Assembly (NCBI GenBank): GCA_963727465.1
Contig: CAVSGL010000005.1
Coordinates: 1 to 64,000, forward strand
Direction of reading: 5' to 3'
Origin: VRUE01 sp963727465
Lineage (GTDB): Bacteria > Actinomycetota > Thermoleophilia > Solirubrobacterales > 70-9
DNA length: 64,000 bases
Both the position numbers and the translations under genes were made by a program. Shown one piece after another: positions 18,095 through 25,702 of this stretch. The notes beneath the pieces were generated by a model. It ran no database searches. It was not told where the DNA came from and saw nothing but the letters and a program-made list of their open reading frames with translations. Position 1 is the first letter of the stretch; each line of letters starts with the position of its first letter.

Positions 18095-19954
18095 TCACTC
18101 GACCGTGACCGTCTTCGCCAGGTTGCGCGGCTGGTCGACGTTGAGGCCGCGGCCGCGGGCGATGTCGTAGGCGAGCAGCTGGAGCGGCAGGATCGCGAGG
18201 ATCGGCTGTAGGAGCCAATCGCTCGCCGGGATCTCGATCGTCTGCTCGGCGACCGCGGCGGCCCGCTCGTCGCCGGCGGTGACGACCGCGATCGTGTGGG
18301 CGCCGCGGGCCCGCACCTCTTCGAGGTTGGAGAGCACCTTGTCGAGGATCGGGCTGTCGGTCGCCACGCAGACGACCGGGGTCGACTCGTCGAGCAGCGC
18401 GATCGGGCCGTGCTTCATCTCCCCCGCCGCGTAGGCGTCGGTCGGGATGTAGGAGACCTCCTTCAGCTTCAGCGCCCCCTCGAGGCAGACCGGCAGGCCG
18501 ATGTGGCGGCCGAGGTAGAGGAAGAAGCCCTCGTGGCCGTGCGTGGCCGCGATCTCGCCGACGTGCTCCTCGCAGCCCTCCAGCGTCGCTTCGATCTTCG
18601 AGGGCAGCGCCTTCATCTCGGCGACGAGCTCCGCCAGGCGCTCCGCCGGCAGCGTTCCGCGCAGCTCGGCCAGGCGCAGCCCGAGCAGGTACATCGCCGC
18701 CACCTGGGCGACGAAGGTCTTCGTCGCGGCGACGCTGATCTCCATGCCGCTGCGGGTGTAGAGGACGGCGTCGGCGTCGCGGGTCGCCTGGCTGCCCATG
18801 ATGTTGGTGACCGCCAGCACGGTCGCGCCGCGCTCGCGGGCGAGGCGCATCGCCGCCAGCGTGTCCGCGGTCTCGCCGGACTGGGTGATGCCGACCACCA
18901 GGTCGCCGGGGCCGACCACCGGGTTGCGGTAGCGGTACTCGGACGCGATGTCCATTTCAACCGGCACCCGCGCCCATTCCTCGATCGCGTAGCGGCCGAC
19001 CAGGCCGGCGTGGTAGGAGGTGCCGGCGGCGACGATCACGATCCGGTTGAGCCCGCGCAGGAACTCGTCGGAGAGCTCGACCTCGGAGAGGTCGACGCCG
19101 TCGTCGGCGGGCAGGCGATCGGCAATCGTTTCCGCGACCGAGTCCGGCTGTTCGTGGATCTCCTTCAGCATGAAGGTGTCGTAGCCGGCCTTCTCCGCGG
19201 CGGTCTCGTCCCAGTCGATCTGCTCGACCGCGCGCTCGACCGGCTCACCCTCCGCGTCGACGATCCGCACCCCGGAGGCGTCGATCGTCACGACCTCGTC
19301 GTTTTCGATCGCCAGCGCCTGGCGCGTCTCGGCGAGGAAGGCGGGGATCGCCGAGGCGAGGAAGCTCTCGCCCTCGCCGACGCCGGCGACCAGCGGGCAC
19401 TCCCTGCGGGCGCCGACGAGCAGCTCGGGCTGGTCGGCGTGCATGGCGACGAAGGCGTAGTGGCCGCGCAGCTCGGCGAAGGCGGCGCGGACTGCGGCGG
19501 TGAGATCGCCCTCGTAGTGGCTGGAGATCAGGTGGGCGACGACCTCGGCGTCCGTCTCCGAGCTGAACTCGTGCCCCTCCGCTTCGATCCGCTCGCGCAG
19601 CTTGGCGTGGTTCTCGACGATGCCGTTGAGGACGATGTGGACGCGGTCGGAGCTGTCGCTGTGCGGGTGCGCGTTCTCCTCGGTGACCCGGCCGTGGGTC
19701 GCCCAGCGGGTGTGCGCGATCCCGGTCGTCGCCGGCGCGGTCGCGACGGCGACGCCGCCGGACGACGAGTCGCGCCGCTCGATCGCGGCGTGCAGGTTGG
19801 CCAGGTTGCCGACCGCGCGCACGCTCTCGACCCGCCCACCCTCGATCACCGATATTCCGGCCGAGTCGTAGCCGCGGTATTCGAGCTTTTCCAGCCCGGC
19901 GACGAGGATGTCCCGGCAGGGCCGCGAGCCCACGTATCCGACGATTCCGCACAT
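18095..19954 (-). CDS. glmS: glucosamine-6-phosphate synthase (glutamine-dependent)
   Basis: Makes glucosamine-6-phosphate from fructose-6-phosphate and glutamine, the first step towards UDP-GlcNAc. The start MCGIVGYVG places the catalytic Cys2 at the N-terminus after Met removal. HTRWATHGRVTEENAHPH is the glutaminase domain; two SIS domains follow (AAGTSYHAGLVGRY, GITQSGETADTLAAMRLARE) and the end is QPRNLAKTVTVE. Length is 619 residues, as usual. It lies 32 nt after glmM on the same strand; together they feed peptidoglycan synthesis. Confidence 0.98.
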   Translation of the reverse strand: MCGIVGYVGSRPCRDILVAGLEKLEYRGYDSAGISVIEGGRVESVRAVGNLANLHAAIERRDSSSGGVAVATAPATTGIAHTRWATHGRVTEENAHPHSDSSDRVHIVLNGIVENHAKLRERIEAEGHEFSSETDAEVVAHLISSHYEGDLTAAVRAAFAELRGHYAFVAMHADQPELLVGARRECPLVAGVGEGESFLASAIPAFLAETRQALAIENDEVVTIDASGVRIVDAEGEPVERAVEQIDWDETAAEKAGYDTFMLKEIHEQPDSVAETIADRLPADDGVDLSEVELSDEFLRGLNRIVIVAAGTSYHAGLVGRYAIEEWARVPVEMDIASEYRYRNPVVGPGDLVVGITQSGETADTLAAMRLARERGATVLAVTNIMGSQATRDADAVLYTRSGMEISVAATKTFVAQVAAMYLLGLRLAELRGTLPAERLAELVAEMKALPSKIEATLEGCEEHVGEIAATHGHEGFFLYLGRHIGLPVCLEGALKLKEVSYIPTDAYAAGEMKHGPIALLDESTPVVCVATDSPILDKVLSNLEEVRARGAHTIAVVTAGDERAAAVAEQTIEIPASDWLLQPILAILPLQLLAYDIARGRGLNVDQPRNLAKTVTVE

Positions 19955-19986
19955 AGGAGGCCGTACAGAGTAGACGGCGGGGGTGC

Positions 19987-21342
19987 TCAGGCCAGCTCTT
20001 GCCGCACCAGGTCGGCAAGGCGCTTGCAGACCGCCTCGGCCTCCTCGGCGGTCGGGGCCTCGGCCATCACGCGGACCAGCGGCTCGGTGCCGGAGGGGCG
20101 CAGGAGGACGCGGCCGCGGCCCTCGAGCTCGGCGCCCTCGCGCTCGACCGCGGCCCAGACGGCGTCGGCCCCGGCGATCGCCTCGCGGTCGGCGACCTCG
20201 ACGTTGACCAGCGTCTGTGGCAGCTTCGCCATCGCCTCGACCGAGGCCAGGTCGCGATCGCCGAGCTCGCGCATCGTCATCAGCGCCGCCGCGATCCCAT
20301 CGCCGGTGGCGGCGAAGCGGGTGTCGATGATGTGGCCCGACTGCTCCCCTCCCAGCGCCCACTCGCGCTCGCGCAGCTCGTCGAGCACGTAGCGGTCGCC
20401 GACCCTGGTCGTCGCGACCTCGATCCCCGCCTCCGCCATCGCCCGGTGGAAGCCGTAGTTGCTCATCACGGTCACGGCGACGCCGCCCTCCAACTCGCCG
20501 CGCGCCGCCTGTCCGCGCGCCAGCAGGGCGATCAGCTCGTCGCCGTCGTGGGCGCGGCCACCGCCGTCGACGGCGAGCACCCGGTCGCCGTCGCCGTCGA
20601 AGGCGAAACCGACCGTCGCCCCCGATGAGGCGGTGTGCGCGGCCAGGTTGTCGAGATGGGTCGAGCCGCAACCGTCGTTGATGTTGCGCCCGTCCGGCTC
20701 GACCGCGATCGCGTCGACCTCGGCGCCGAGCCGCTCGAAGATCGCCGGGGCGACGCGGAAGGTGGCGCCGTTGGCGCAGTCGAGCGCGACCCTGACGCCG
20801 GAGAGGTCGAGCGGGAAGGCCGCCTCGAGCGCGCGCAGATAATCCTCTTCGCCGCCGGCCAGCTCCCGAACATGGCCCACCTCCCCACCCGTGGTCGAGC
20901 TTTTCCCCGCTATGCGGTCATAACCTCGACCGCGCTCGGTGAGGATTGCCTCGATCCGGACCTCGGCCTCGTCGGTCAGCTTGGCGCCGGCGGCGCCGAA
21001 GAACTTGATTCCGTTGTCCCTGTAGGGATTGTGCGAGGCGGAGACGACCGCGGCGAGGTCGAGACCCAGCTTGCGCACGAGGACGGCGGCCGCCGGGGTC
21101 GGCAGGACGCCGGCGCAGAGCGCGTCCCCGCCCGCCTCCGCGACTCCGGCCGCCAGCGCGGATTCCAGCAAAGGCCCCGACTCGCGCGTGTCGCGGACGA
21201 TCAGGACCTGCGGCCGGTCCGCCTGCAACGACTGCGTCGCCGCGCGGCCCAGAGCCAGCGCCAGCTCGGCGGTGAGGAACGTTCCGGCCTCTCCTCGGAC
21301 CCCGTCGGTTCCGAAGAGCTTGCGCTCCGCAGTCAAGCTCAC
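19987..21342 (-). CDS. glmM: phosphoglucosamine mutase with an in-frame repeat insert
   Basis: Interconverts glucosamine-6-P and glucosamine-1-P. The start KLFGTDGVRG, the phosphoserine loop SASHNPYRDNGIKFFG (Ser103), the metal loop FDGDGDRVLAVD and the phosphate-binding RPSGTEPLVRVM are all present; length is 451 residues. Residues about 137-150 (ERGRGYDRIAGKSST) are encoded by palindromic element C1, which occurs at three other places in the window, so a mobile repeat has been fixed inside this essential gene without breaking the frame. GTG 21342 starts 4 nt after the rpsI stop. Confidence 0.97.
   Translation of the reverse strand: MSLTAERKLFGTDGVRGEAGTFLTAELALALGRAATQSLQADRPQVLIVRDTRESGPLLESALAAGVAEAGGDALCAGVLPTPAAAVLVRKLGLDLAAVVSASHNPYRDNGIKFFGAAGAKLTDEAEVRIEAILTERGRGYDRIAGKSSTTGGEVGHVRELAGGEEDYLRALEAAFPLDLSGVRVALDCANGATFRVAPAIFERLGAEVDAIAVEPDGRNINDGCGSTHLDNLAAHTASSGATVGFAFDGDGDRVLAVDGGGRAHDGDELIALLARGQAARGELEGGVAVTVMSNYGFHRAMAEAGIEVATTRVGDRYVLDELREREWALGGEQSGHIIDTRFAATGDGIAAALMTMRELGDRDLASVEAMAKLPQTLVNVEVADREAIAGADAVWAAVEREGAELEGRGRVLLRPSGTEPLVRVMAEAPTAEEAEAVCKRLADLVRQELA
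20891..20938. repeat. palindromic element C, copy 1 (inside glmM)
   Basis: A 48-bp imperfect palindrome with outer arms GTGGTCGAGCTT and AACCTCGACCGC and an inner stem CCGC/GCGG. Related to the elements at 46376, 53066 and 57001. It is read in frame within glmM. Confidence 0.85.
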
Positions 21343-21346
21343 CCCG

Positions 21347-22051
21347 TCAGCGCTTGGAGAACTGCGGCCGCTTGCGGGCCTTCTTCAGCCCCGCCTTGCG
21401 CCGCTCCTTGGCGCGCGCGTCGCGGGTCAGGTAACCGCGCCGCTTGAGCTCGCCGCGGAGCTCGGGATCGACCTCGGTCAGCGCCCGCGCGATGCCGTGC
21501 CGCACCGCGCCGGCCTGTCCGCTGACGCCGCCGCCGTGGACCCTGACGCGGACGTCGACGCTGCCGTCATAGCCCGTCGTCGTCAGCGCCTGGCGGGCGG
21601 TCGTCTGGTGCAGGGGCCGGGGGAAGAACTCCTCGATCGGGCGGCCGTTGACCGTGAAGGAGCCGCTGCCCGGCAGCAGCGTGACGCGGGCGATCGCGTG
21701 CTTGCGTTTGCCGGTCGCCAGGTAACGCGAGTCGCCCTCCATCTTCGCCGGCGCGCGGCTCGCAGCCTGCTCCTCTTCATCGGAATCGCCGGCCAGCGCC
21801 GCCTCGCGCGCCCGCCGCTCTTCCTCTTCGGCTTCCTTGCGCGCCTGCTCTTCGGCGCTCAGCGGCCGCTCCTCCGGCTCGACCGCGATCGGCTCGAGGT
21901 CGGCGCCCGGAATAACGTCTTTCTTCTTCTCCTCTTCGGGAGCTTCCGCAGGGGGCGGTGGGTCCCCTGCCCCGACAGGACCCGCGTCCTGCGAGCTCTC
22001 GTCCTGCGCCTCTTCCGAAGTCTCTTGGTCTCTCTGCTCGTCGTCAGTCAT
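21347..22051 (-). CDS. rpsI: 30S ribosomal protein S9 with long acidic N-terminal extension
   Basis: The last 130 residues are ordinary S9 (YLATGKRKHAIARVTLLPGS, GGGVSGQAGAVRHGIARAL, KRRGYLTRDARAKERRKAGL, ending PQFSKR). About 104 extra residues precede them, rich in Glu/Asp/Ala with a long charged helix (EEQARKEAEEEERRAREA). Near residue 25 the stretch GPVGAGDPPPPA is encoded by half of palindromic element D. ATG 22051 overlaps the rplM stop (TGATG), so this start is well supported and the extension is translated. Its function is unknown. Confidence 0.95.
   Translation of the reverse strand: MTDDEQRDQETSEEAQDESSQDAGPVGAGDPPPPAEAPEEEKKKDVIPGADLEPIAVEPEERPLSAEEQARKEAEEEERRAREAALAGDSDEEEQAASRAPAKMEGDSRYLATGKRKHAIARVTLLPGSGSFTVNGRPIEEFFPRPLHQTTARQALTTTGYDGSVDVRVRVHGGGVSGQAGAVRHGIARALTEVDPELRGELKRRGYLTRDARAKERRKAGLKKARKRPQFSKR
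21942..21985. repeat. palindromic element D, copy 3 (half, inside rpsI)
   Basis: A 44-bp piece matching the right half of the 86-bp elements at 27315 and 30745, with a 6-base deletion in the loop part. It encodes part of the N-terminal extension of ribosomal protein S9. Confidence 0.85.
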
Positions 22052-22482
22052 CACTTGACCTCCATCGGCTGTGGTTTCTGCGCCGCGTGCGGGTGGTCGG
22101 GGCCGGCATAGACCTTGAGCTTGGTCAGCTGCTTGCGCGCCAGGCGGTTGCGGGGCAGCATTCCCTTGACCGCCTTGCGGATGACCTCCTCGGGACGGCG
22201 GTCGAGCATCTCGGCCAGGCTGCGCGACTTGATCCCGCCGGGGTAGCCGGTGTGGCGCCAGTAGCGCTTCTGCTCCAGCTTGTTGCCGGTCACGCGGATC
22301 TTCTCGGCGTTGACGACGACGACGAAGTCGCCGGTGTCGACGTGCGGCGTGTACTCGGGCTTGCGCTTGCCGCGCAGCGCGTCGGCGATCCGGGTCGCCA
22401 GGCGGCCCAGGGTCTGCCCCTCGGCGTCGACGACCAGCCAGTCGCGCTGGCGATCGGTGGGTTTTGCGACGTACGTCTTCAT
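22051..22482 (-). CDS. rplM: 50S ribosomal protein L13
   Basis: A 143-residue L13 with the family landmarks DWLVVDAEGQTLGRLATRIA, DFVVVVNAEKIRVTGNKLEQ, RYWRHTGYPGGIKS, KGMLPRNRLARKQLTKLKVY and GPDHPHAAQKPQ. It is the first gene of the rplM-rpsI-glmM-glmS string, a common bacterial order. ATG 22482 gives the standard N-terminus MKTYVAKP. Divergent from the riboswitch-controlled M23 gene; the two promoters must share the interval 22483-22597. Confidence 0.98.
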   Translation of the reverse strand: MKTYVAKPTDRQRDWLVVDAEGQTLGRLATRIADALRGKRKPEYTPHVDTGDFVVVVNAEKIRVTGNKLEQKRYWRHTGYPGGIKSRSLAEMLDRRPEEVIRKAVKGMLPRNRLARKQLTKLKVYAGPDHPHAAQKPQPMEVK

Positions 22483-22597
22483 CAGAGAAAAGCCGCGGGC
22501 CAGGCCCAGCGGCCACGGGATGATAGCCGCCAACTCGCTTGCGCGCGCGTGGGCGGCTGCTGCCGTGCACCGGTCTATACTGCTCCGCCAGCAATAG

Positions 22598-22737
22598 CCG
22601 AATCCCAGCCGAGCGAAGGCAGGGAGCGGAGGACCCGTGGGGACCGTGCAGGTCCCAGGGGCGAATCGGACGAACAACGATCCGTAGCGCATCTCTTTCA
22701 GCGCGAGCCCGACAGCTAACTCCGCAGGCGAACGAAA
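22598..22737 (+). promoter_or_regulatory. c-di-AMP riboswitch (ydaO-yuaA type)
   Basis: The leader of the M23 gene has the conserved blocks of the cyclic di-AMP riboswitch in order: CGAATCCCAGCCGAG, a GGGGACC...GGTCCC hairpin, GGGGCGAATC, and the diagnostic CCCGACAGCTAACTCCG then CAGGCG. This class turns off cell-wall hydrolase and osmolyte transporter genes when c-di-AMP is high (established knowledge). A TATACT -10 box lies at 22576-22581, just upstream. The GTG start follows about 10 nt after the aptamer. Confidence 0.88.
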
Positions 22738-22747
22738 GAGAGGGCAC

Positions 22748-23701
22748 GTGGCACGCTGTAGAGCTGGCGCCGGGCCTTGGCTTGGCGGATCGATATCGAT
22801 TTTCGCGGTGGCGGCATTGCTCGCCGTCTTCGCCAGCCCCGCCGCCGCCCTGACCGGCGGGGCGCCGACCCCGAGCGGCAGCGCCCCCGCCCCACCGAGC
22901 CGCAGCGGCTCGCCCGACCCGGCGCCCAGCGCCGGCGCCATCACCCTGCTCTCGGCCAGGACCTGGCCGCGCAAGTCCTTCTACTACGGCGCCCGCCCGA
23001 CCCGCCTGCGCTACGAAATCGCCAGCGACCAGGCGAGCAACGATCTGCGCATCGACATCGTCGCCGAAGGCGGCGAAGTGATGAAGAGCTTCTACCGCAA
23101 CGACGTGGCGCCGCAGACGCCCGACAGCGTCCGCTGGGACGGGACCGTCGCCGGCGGCAAGCCGGCCCGCAACGGCCATTACTCCTTCCGCATCGTCCCC
23201 CAGGCCGGCGGCCCGGCCGCGCGGCGCGCCCGCGCCTCCACCGCGCCGCAACCGCTCAGCCTCGGCTTCGACCTCTACGGCTATGCCTTCCCGATCCTCG
23301 GCGCGCACGACTTCGGCGGCGCCGCCGGCCGTTTCGGCGCCGGCCGTTCGGGCCACACCCACGAGGGCCAGGACGTGATGGCGAAATGCGGCACGCCGCT
23401 GATCGCCGCCCGCGGCGGCACCGTCCAGTACTCCGGCTACCAGGGCGCCGCCGGCAACTACCTGATCATCGACGGCAAGGGCACCGGCTACGACTTCGGC
23501 TACATGCACCTGCTCGAACCCTCGCCGCTGAAAGAGGGCATGACCGTCCGCACCGGCGAACCGATCGGCATCGTCGGCCAGACCGGCGACGCCACCGCCT
23601 GCCACCTGCACTTCGAGATCTGGACCGCCCCCGGCTGGTACGAAGGCGGCCACCCGATCGACCCGCTGCCCCTGCTCAAGCAGTGGGACGCGTACTCGTG
23701 A
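22748..23701 (+). CDS. M23 peptidase (LytM-type endopeptidase), secreted
   Basis: Zinc metallopeptidase predicted to cut peptidoglycan cross-bridges outside the membrane. A signal peptide (hydrophobic residues about 16-34) is followed by a Pro/Ser-rich linker, an Ig-like domain (FlgD-like; TPDSVRWDGTVAGGKPARNG) and the C-terminal M23 domain. Zinc ligands are visible as HEGQD (His205, Asp209) and CHLHFEIW (His286/His288). GTG 22748 is the first start after the riboswitch and gives a proper signal peptide. Control by c-di-AMP fits a wall-remodelling enzyme. Confidence 0.93.
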   Translation: MARCRAGAGPWLGGSISIFAVAALLAVFASPAAALTGGAPTPSGSAPAPPSRSGSPDPAPSAGAITLLSARTWPRKSFYYGARPTRLRYEIASDQASNDLRIDIVAEGGEVMKSFYRNDVAPQTPDSVRWDGTVAGGKPARNGHYSFRIVPQAGGPAARRARASTAPQPLSLGFDLYGYAFPILGAHDFGGAAGRFGAGRSGHTHEGQDVMAKCGTPLIAARGGTVQYSGYQGAAGNYLIIDGKGTGYDFGYMHLLEPSPLKEGMTVRTGEPIGIVGQTGDATACHLHFEIWTAPGWYEGGHPIDPLPLLKQWDAYS

Positions 23702-23704
23702 TCG

Positions 23705-23752
23705 CAGTGTTCTGAGAACCTCAGTGTTCTGAGAACGATTCTCATTATCTGA
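23705..23752 (+). promoter_or_regulatory. Fur/Zur-type operator region
   Basis: Two direct copies of CAGTGTTCTGAGAAC, each holding the palindrome GTTCTGAGAAC (23709-23719, 23726-23736), run into a perfect palindrome TGAGAACGATTCTCA (23730-23744) and then TTATCTGATA. It lies between the M23 stop and the Fur-family gene. The shape resembles Fur/Zur boxes, so autoregulation of the regulator and ZIP transporter is likely. Confidence 0.65.
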
Positions 23753-23765
23753 TACGGTCCCGGCC

Positions 23766-24182
23766 GTGACCTGGGCCGAGACAGCCATGCGACGCCTCGA
23801 CGAGGCGGGCTACCGCAGCGGCGCCGCGCGGCGCGAGGTGATCGGGCTGCTGGCTGCCGAGCCCTGCGCGCTCACCGCGCTGGAGATCGACCGCCGGCTG
23901 GAGTCGGTGGGCCGGGCCAGCGTCTACCGCACCCTCGATCAGCTCGACCGGCTGCGCCTCGTGCAGCGGGTCGAGATCGGCGGCGACGCGGCGGGTTACG
24001 AGCGGGTCGATCCCGAGCAGCACCACCATCACCTGGTCTGCGACGAGTGCGGACGGCTCGCCCCCTTCAGCGACCGCACGCTGGAGCGCGCGATCGAGGC
24101 GGTCAGCCGCGAGGCCGAGTTCGAGGTCGCCGCCCACGACGTGGTCCTGCGCGGGCGCTGCCCGGACTGCAGGGCGGCGTAG
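23766..24182 (+). CDS. Fur-family transcriptional regulator, probably zinc-responsive (Zur)
   Basis: A 138-residue Fur protein: winged helix (ALTALEIDRRLESVGRASVY RTLDQL region), the metal-binding HHHHLVCDECGRLAPF (His cluster and first CxxC) and the second pair CPDC near the C-terminus for the structural zinc. Its partner is a ZIP-family transporter 3 nt downstream, and a palindromic operator lies just upstream, so zinc sensing is the most likely role; iron cannot be excluded. Start GTG 23766. The stop TAG is followed directly by the transporter's GTG. Confidence 0.9.
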   Translation: MTWAETAMRRLDEAGYRSGAARREVIGLLAAEPCALTALEIDRRLESVGRASVYRTLDQLDRLRLVQRVEIGGDAAGYERVDPEQHHHHLVCDECGRLAPFSDRTLERAIEAVSREAEFEVAAHDVVLRGRCPDCRAA

Positions 24183-24185
24183 GCC

Positions 24186-24905
24186 GTGCCCGCCCTCGCG
24201 ATCCCCCTCGCCGGGCTGACGGTGCTGGCGACGCTGCTCGGCGGCCAGGTCGCGCTGCGGCTCGCGCACACCCTGCCGACCGTGATCGCGCTCAGCGGCG
24301 GCGTCGTCGTCGCCGTCGCCCTCTTCGAGGTCCTGCCCGAGGGGATCGACAACGTCGGCGATCCCAGCAAGGCGACGACGCTCGTCGCGGTCGGCTTCCT
24401 CGCCTTCTTCTTCGCCGAGCGGGCGCTCGTGCTGCACCATCGCGACGAGCCCGAGGAGGCGCGCTCGCATCACCACGTCGGCGTGCTCGGCGCGCTCGGC
24501 CTCTCGATCCACAGCTTCATCGACGGACTCGGGATCGGCCTCGCCTTCGGGCTCAACGAGGCCACCGGCTTCCTCGTCTTCATCGCCGTCGTCAGCCACG
24601 ACTTCGCCGACGGGCTGAACACGGTCAGCTTCGTGCTGAGCCAGTCAGGCAACCGGCGTCAGGCGGTCAGATGGCTGCGGATCGACGCGATCGCGCCGCT
24701 GCTCGGCGCCGTCGTCGGCTCCTTCGCCAGCGTCTCCGACCACACGCTCGGCTACCTGCTCTGCCTCTACGCCGGCTTCTTCCTCTACATGGGCGCGACC
24801 GACCTGCTGCCCGAGGCGCACGCCCACGCCTCCTGGCGCAAAGTCGGCCTCACGGCCTCCGGCTTCGCCCTGATCTTCCTCGTCACCCGGGTCGCGGGCG
24901 TCTGA
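24186..24905 (+). CDS. ZIP family metal transporter
   Basis: A membrane protein of 239 residues with about eight hydrophobic segments that imports divalent metal, typically zinc. The ZIP metal-site helices are plain: LSIHSFIDGLGIGLAF (helix 4, HS..DG) and VVSHDFADGLNTVSFV (helix 5, HDFADG). A short His-rich loop (RSHHHVG) lies between helices 3 and 4. GTG 24186 starts 3 nt after the Fur-family gene, making a two-gene regulatory unit. The 3' end overlaps the convergent membrane-protein gene by about 20 nt. Confidence 0.92.
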   Translation: MPALAIPLAGLTVLATLLGGQVALRLAHTLPTVIALSGGVVVAVALFEVLPEGIDNVGDPSKATTLVAVGFLAFFFAERALVLHHRDEPEEARSHHHVGVLGALGLSIHSFIDGLGIGLAFGLNEATGFLVFIAVVSHDFADGLNTVSFVLSQSGNRRQAVRWLRIDAIAPLLGAVVGSFASVSDHTLGYLLCLYAGFFLYMGATDLLPEAHAHASWRKVGLTASGFALIFLVTRVAGV

Positions 24906-25647
24906 GCCCCCGCCGTTCGCCGAATTCCAGCAGCGCCAGCGCCAGCGCCACCGGCACCGTCGCCGGCAGGGTGTCCACGGCAAAGAACAACAAATCGAAC
25001 CCCAGCGAGAGCCCCAGCACCAACCCCGCCCCGACCCACTGCCGACGGGCCGAAAATACGCCTATTAGGCGTATTTTCGGCCCGTCGGCGGGGAGGGCGA
25101 GGAGGCAGCCGAGGGTGGCGGCGACGAAGAGGTCGCCGAAGCCCAGCAGGGCGTCGCCGAAGTGGATCGCCTGTAGGCGCGGCAGGTTGCTGGGGGCGGC
25201 GGCGGTGAGCACTGCGTTGGGGCCCTGGAGCAGGTCGGCGACGACGAACAGCGTGTCGACCGCGGCCATCGCGTAGATCCCCGGCACGAGCCAGCGGGCC
25301 GGGGCGACCGAGACCAGCAACCAGGCGAGGCCGATGCAACCGAGCCCGGTCAGCGCCGTCGCCGCACCCTCGCCGAGCAGCGAGCCCGGCGCCGCCCAGG
25401 CGAGCAGAAAGGCAGCCGGAACCGCGGCGGCCCACTGCGGCCGCGAGCCGTGCACGAGCCAGCCGAGCGCCAGCGCCGCGAAGGGCGGCACGGCGACGAG
25501 CGCCAGCCAGGAGAGCGCCGTCGCCGATTCGCCCTGCCAGGCGACGATCGCAATCACGACGACGATCGAGCCCGCCGGCACCAGCGCCCACCAGGGGCTG
25601 CGAAACCCGTCCAGCCAGGCGAACCGCCGCGCCCGAGGCAACGCCAC
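24883..25647 (-). CDS. multispanning membrane protein with a GFGD motif, holding repeat A
   Basis: A 254-residue protein of about seven or eight hydrophobic segments. Two membrane aspartates stand out: AAVDTLFVVAD and LLGFGDLFVAATLG. The second looks like the GxGD motif of presenilin/type 4 prepilin peptidase-type aspartyl proteases, but overall similarity is not clear to me. The loop DGPKIRLIGVFSARRQ is encoded by the perfect palindrome A2, so the repeat is translated. The start is uncertain: GTG 25647 is the first usual start codon, yet the frame continues upstream with a hydrophobic stretch lacking any ATG/GTG/TTG. Confidence 0.6.
   Translation of the reverse strand: MALPRARRFAWLDGFRSPWWALVPAGSIVVVIAIVAWQGESATALSWLALVAVPPFAALALGWLVHGSRPQWAAAVPAAFLLAWAAPGSLLGEGAATALTGLGCIGLAWLLVSVAPARWLVPGIYAMAAVDTLFVVADLLQGPNAVLTAAAPSNLPRLQAIHFGDALLGFGDLFVAATLGCLLALPADGPKIRLIGVFSARRQWVGAGLVLGLSLGFDLLFFAVDTLPATVPVALALALLEFGERRGLRRPRPG
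25041..25089. repeat. palindromic element A, copy 2 (perfect)
   Basis: A perfect palindrome of 49 bp: two 24-bp arms (GCCGACGGGCCGAAAATACG then CCTA, and complement) around one base. The AT-rich core AAAATACGCC stands out. It lies inside the membrane-protein gene and keeps its frame. Copy 1 is at 9750. Confidence 0.95.
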
Positions 25648-25702
25648 CAGCGCCGCCTGGACCAGGCTGAGAATCGCTATCGAGACGGCGAAGGAGGGCG
25701 AG

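Noticed and set aside
22483..22597. Possible tRNA or rRNA gene in the rplM-M23 gap and elsewhere
   Set aside because: No T-loop (GGTTCRANNCC) with matching stems was seen in any intergenic space; the conserved blocks here belong to the c-di-AMP riboswitch.
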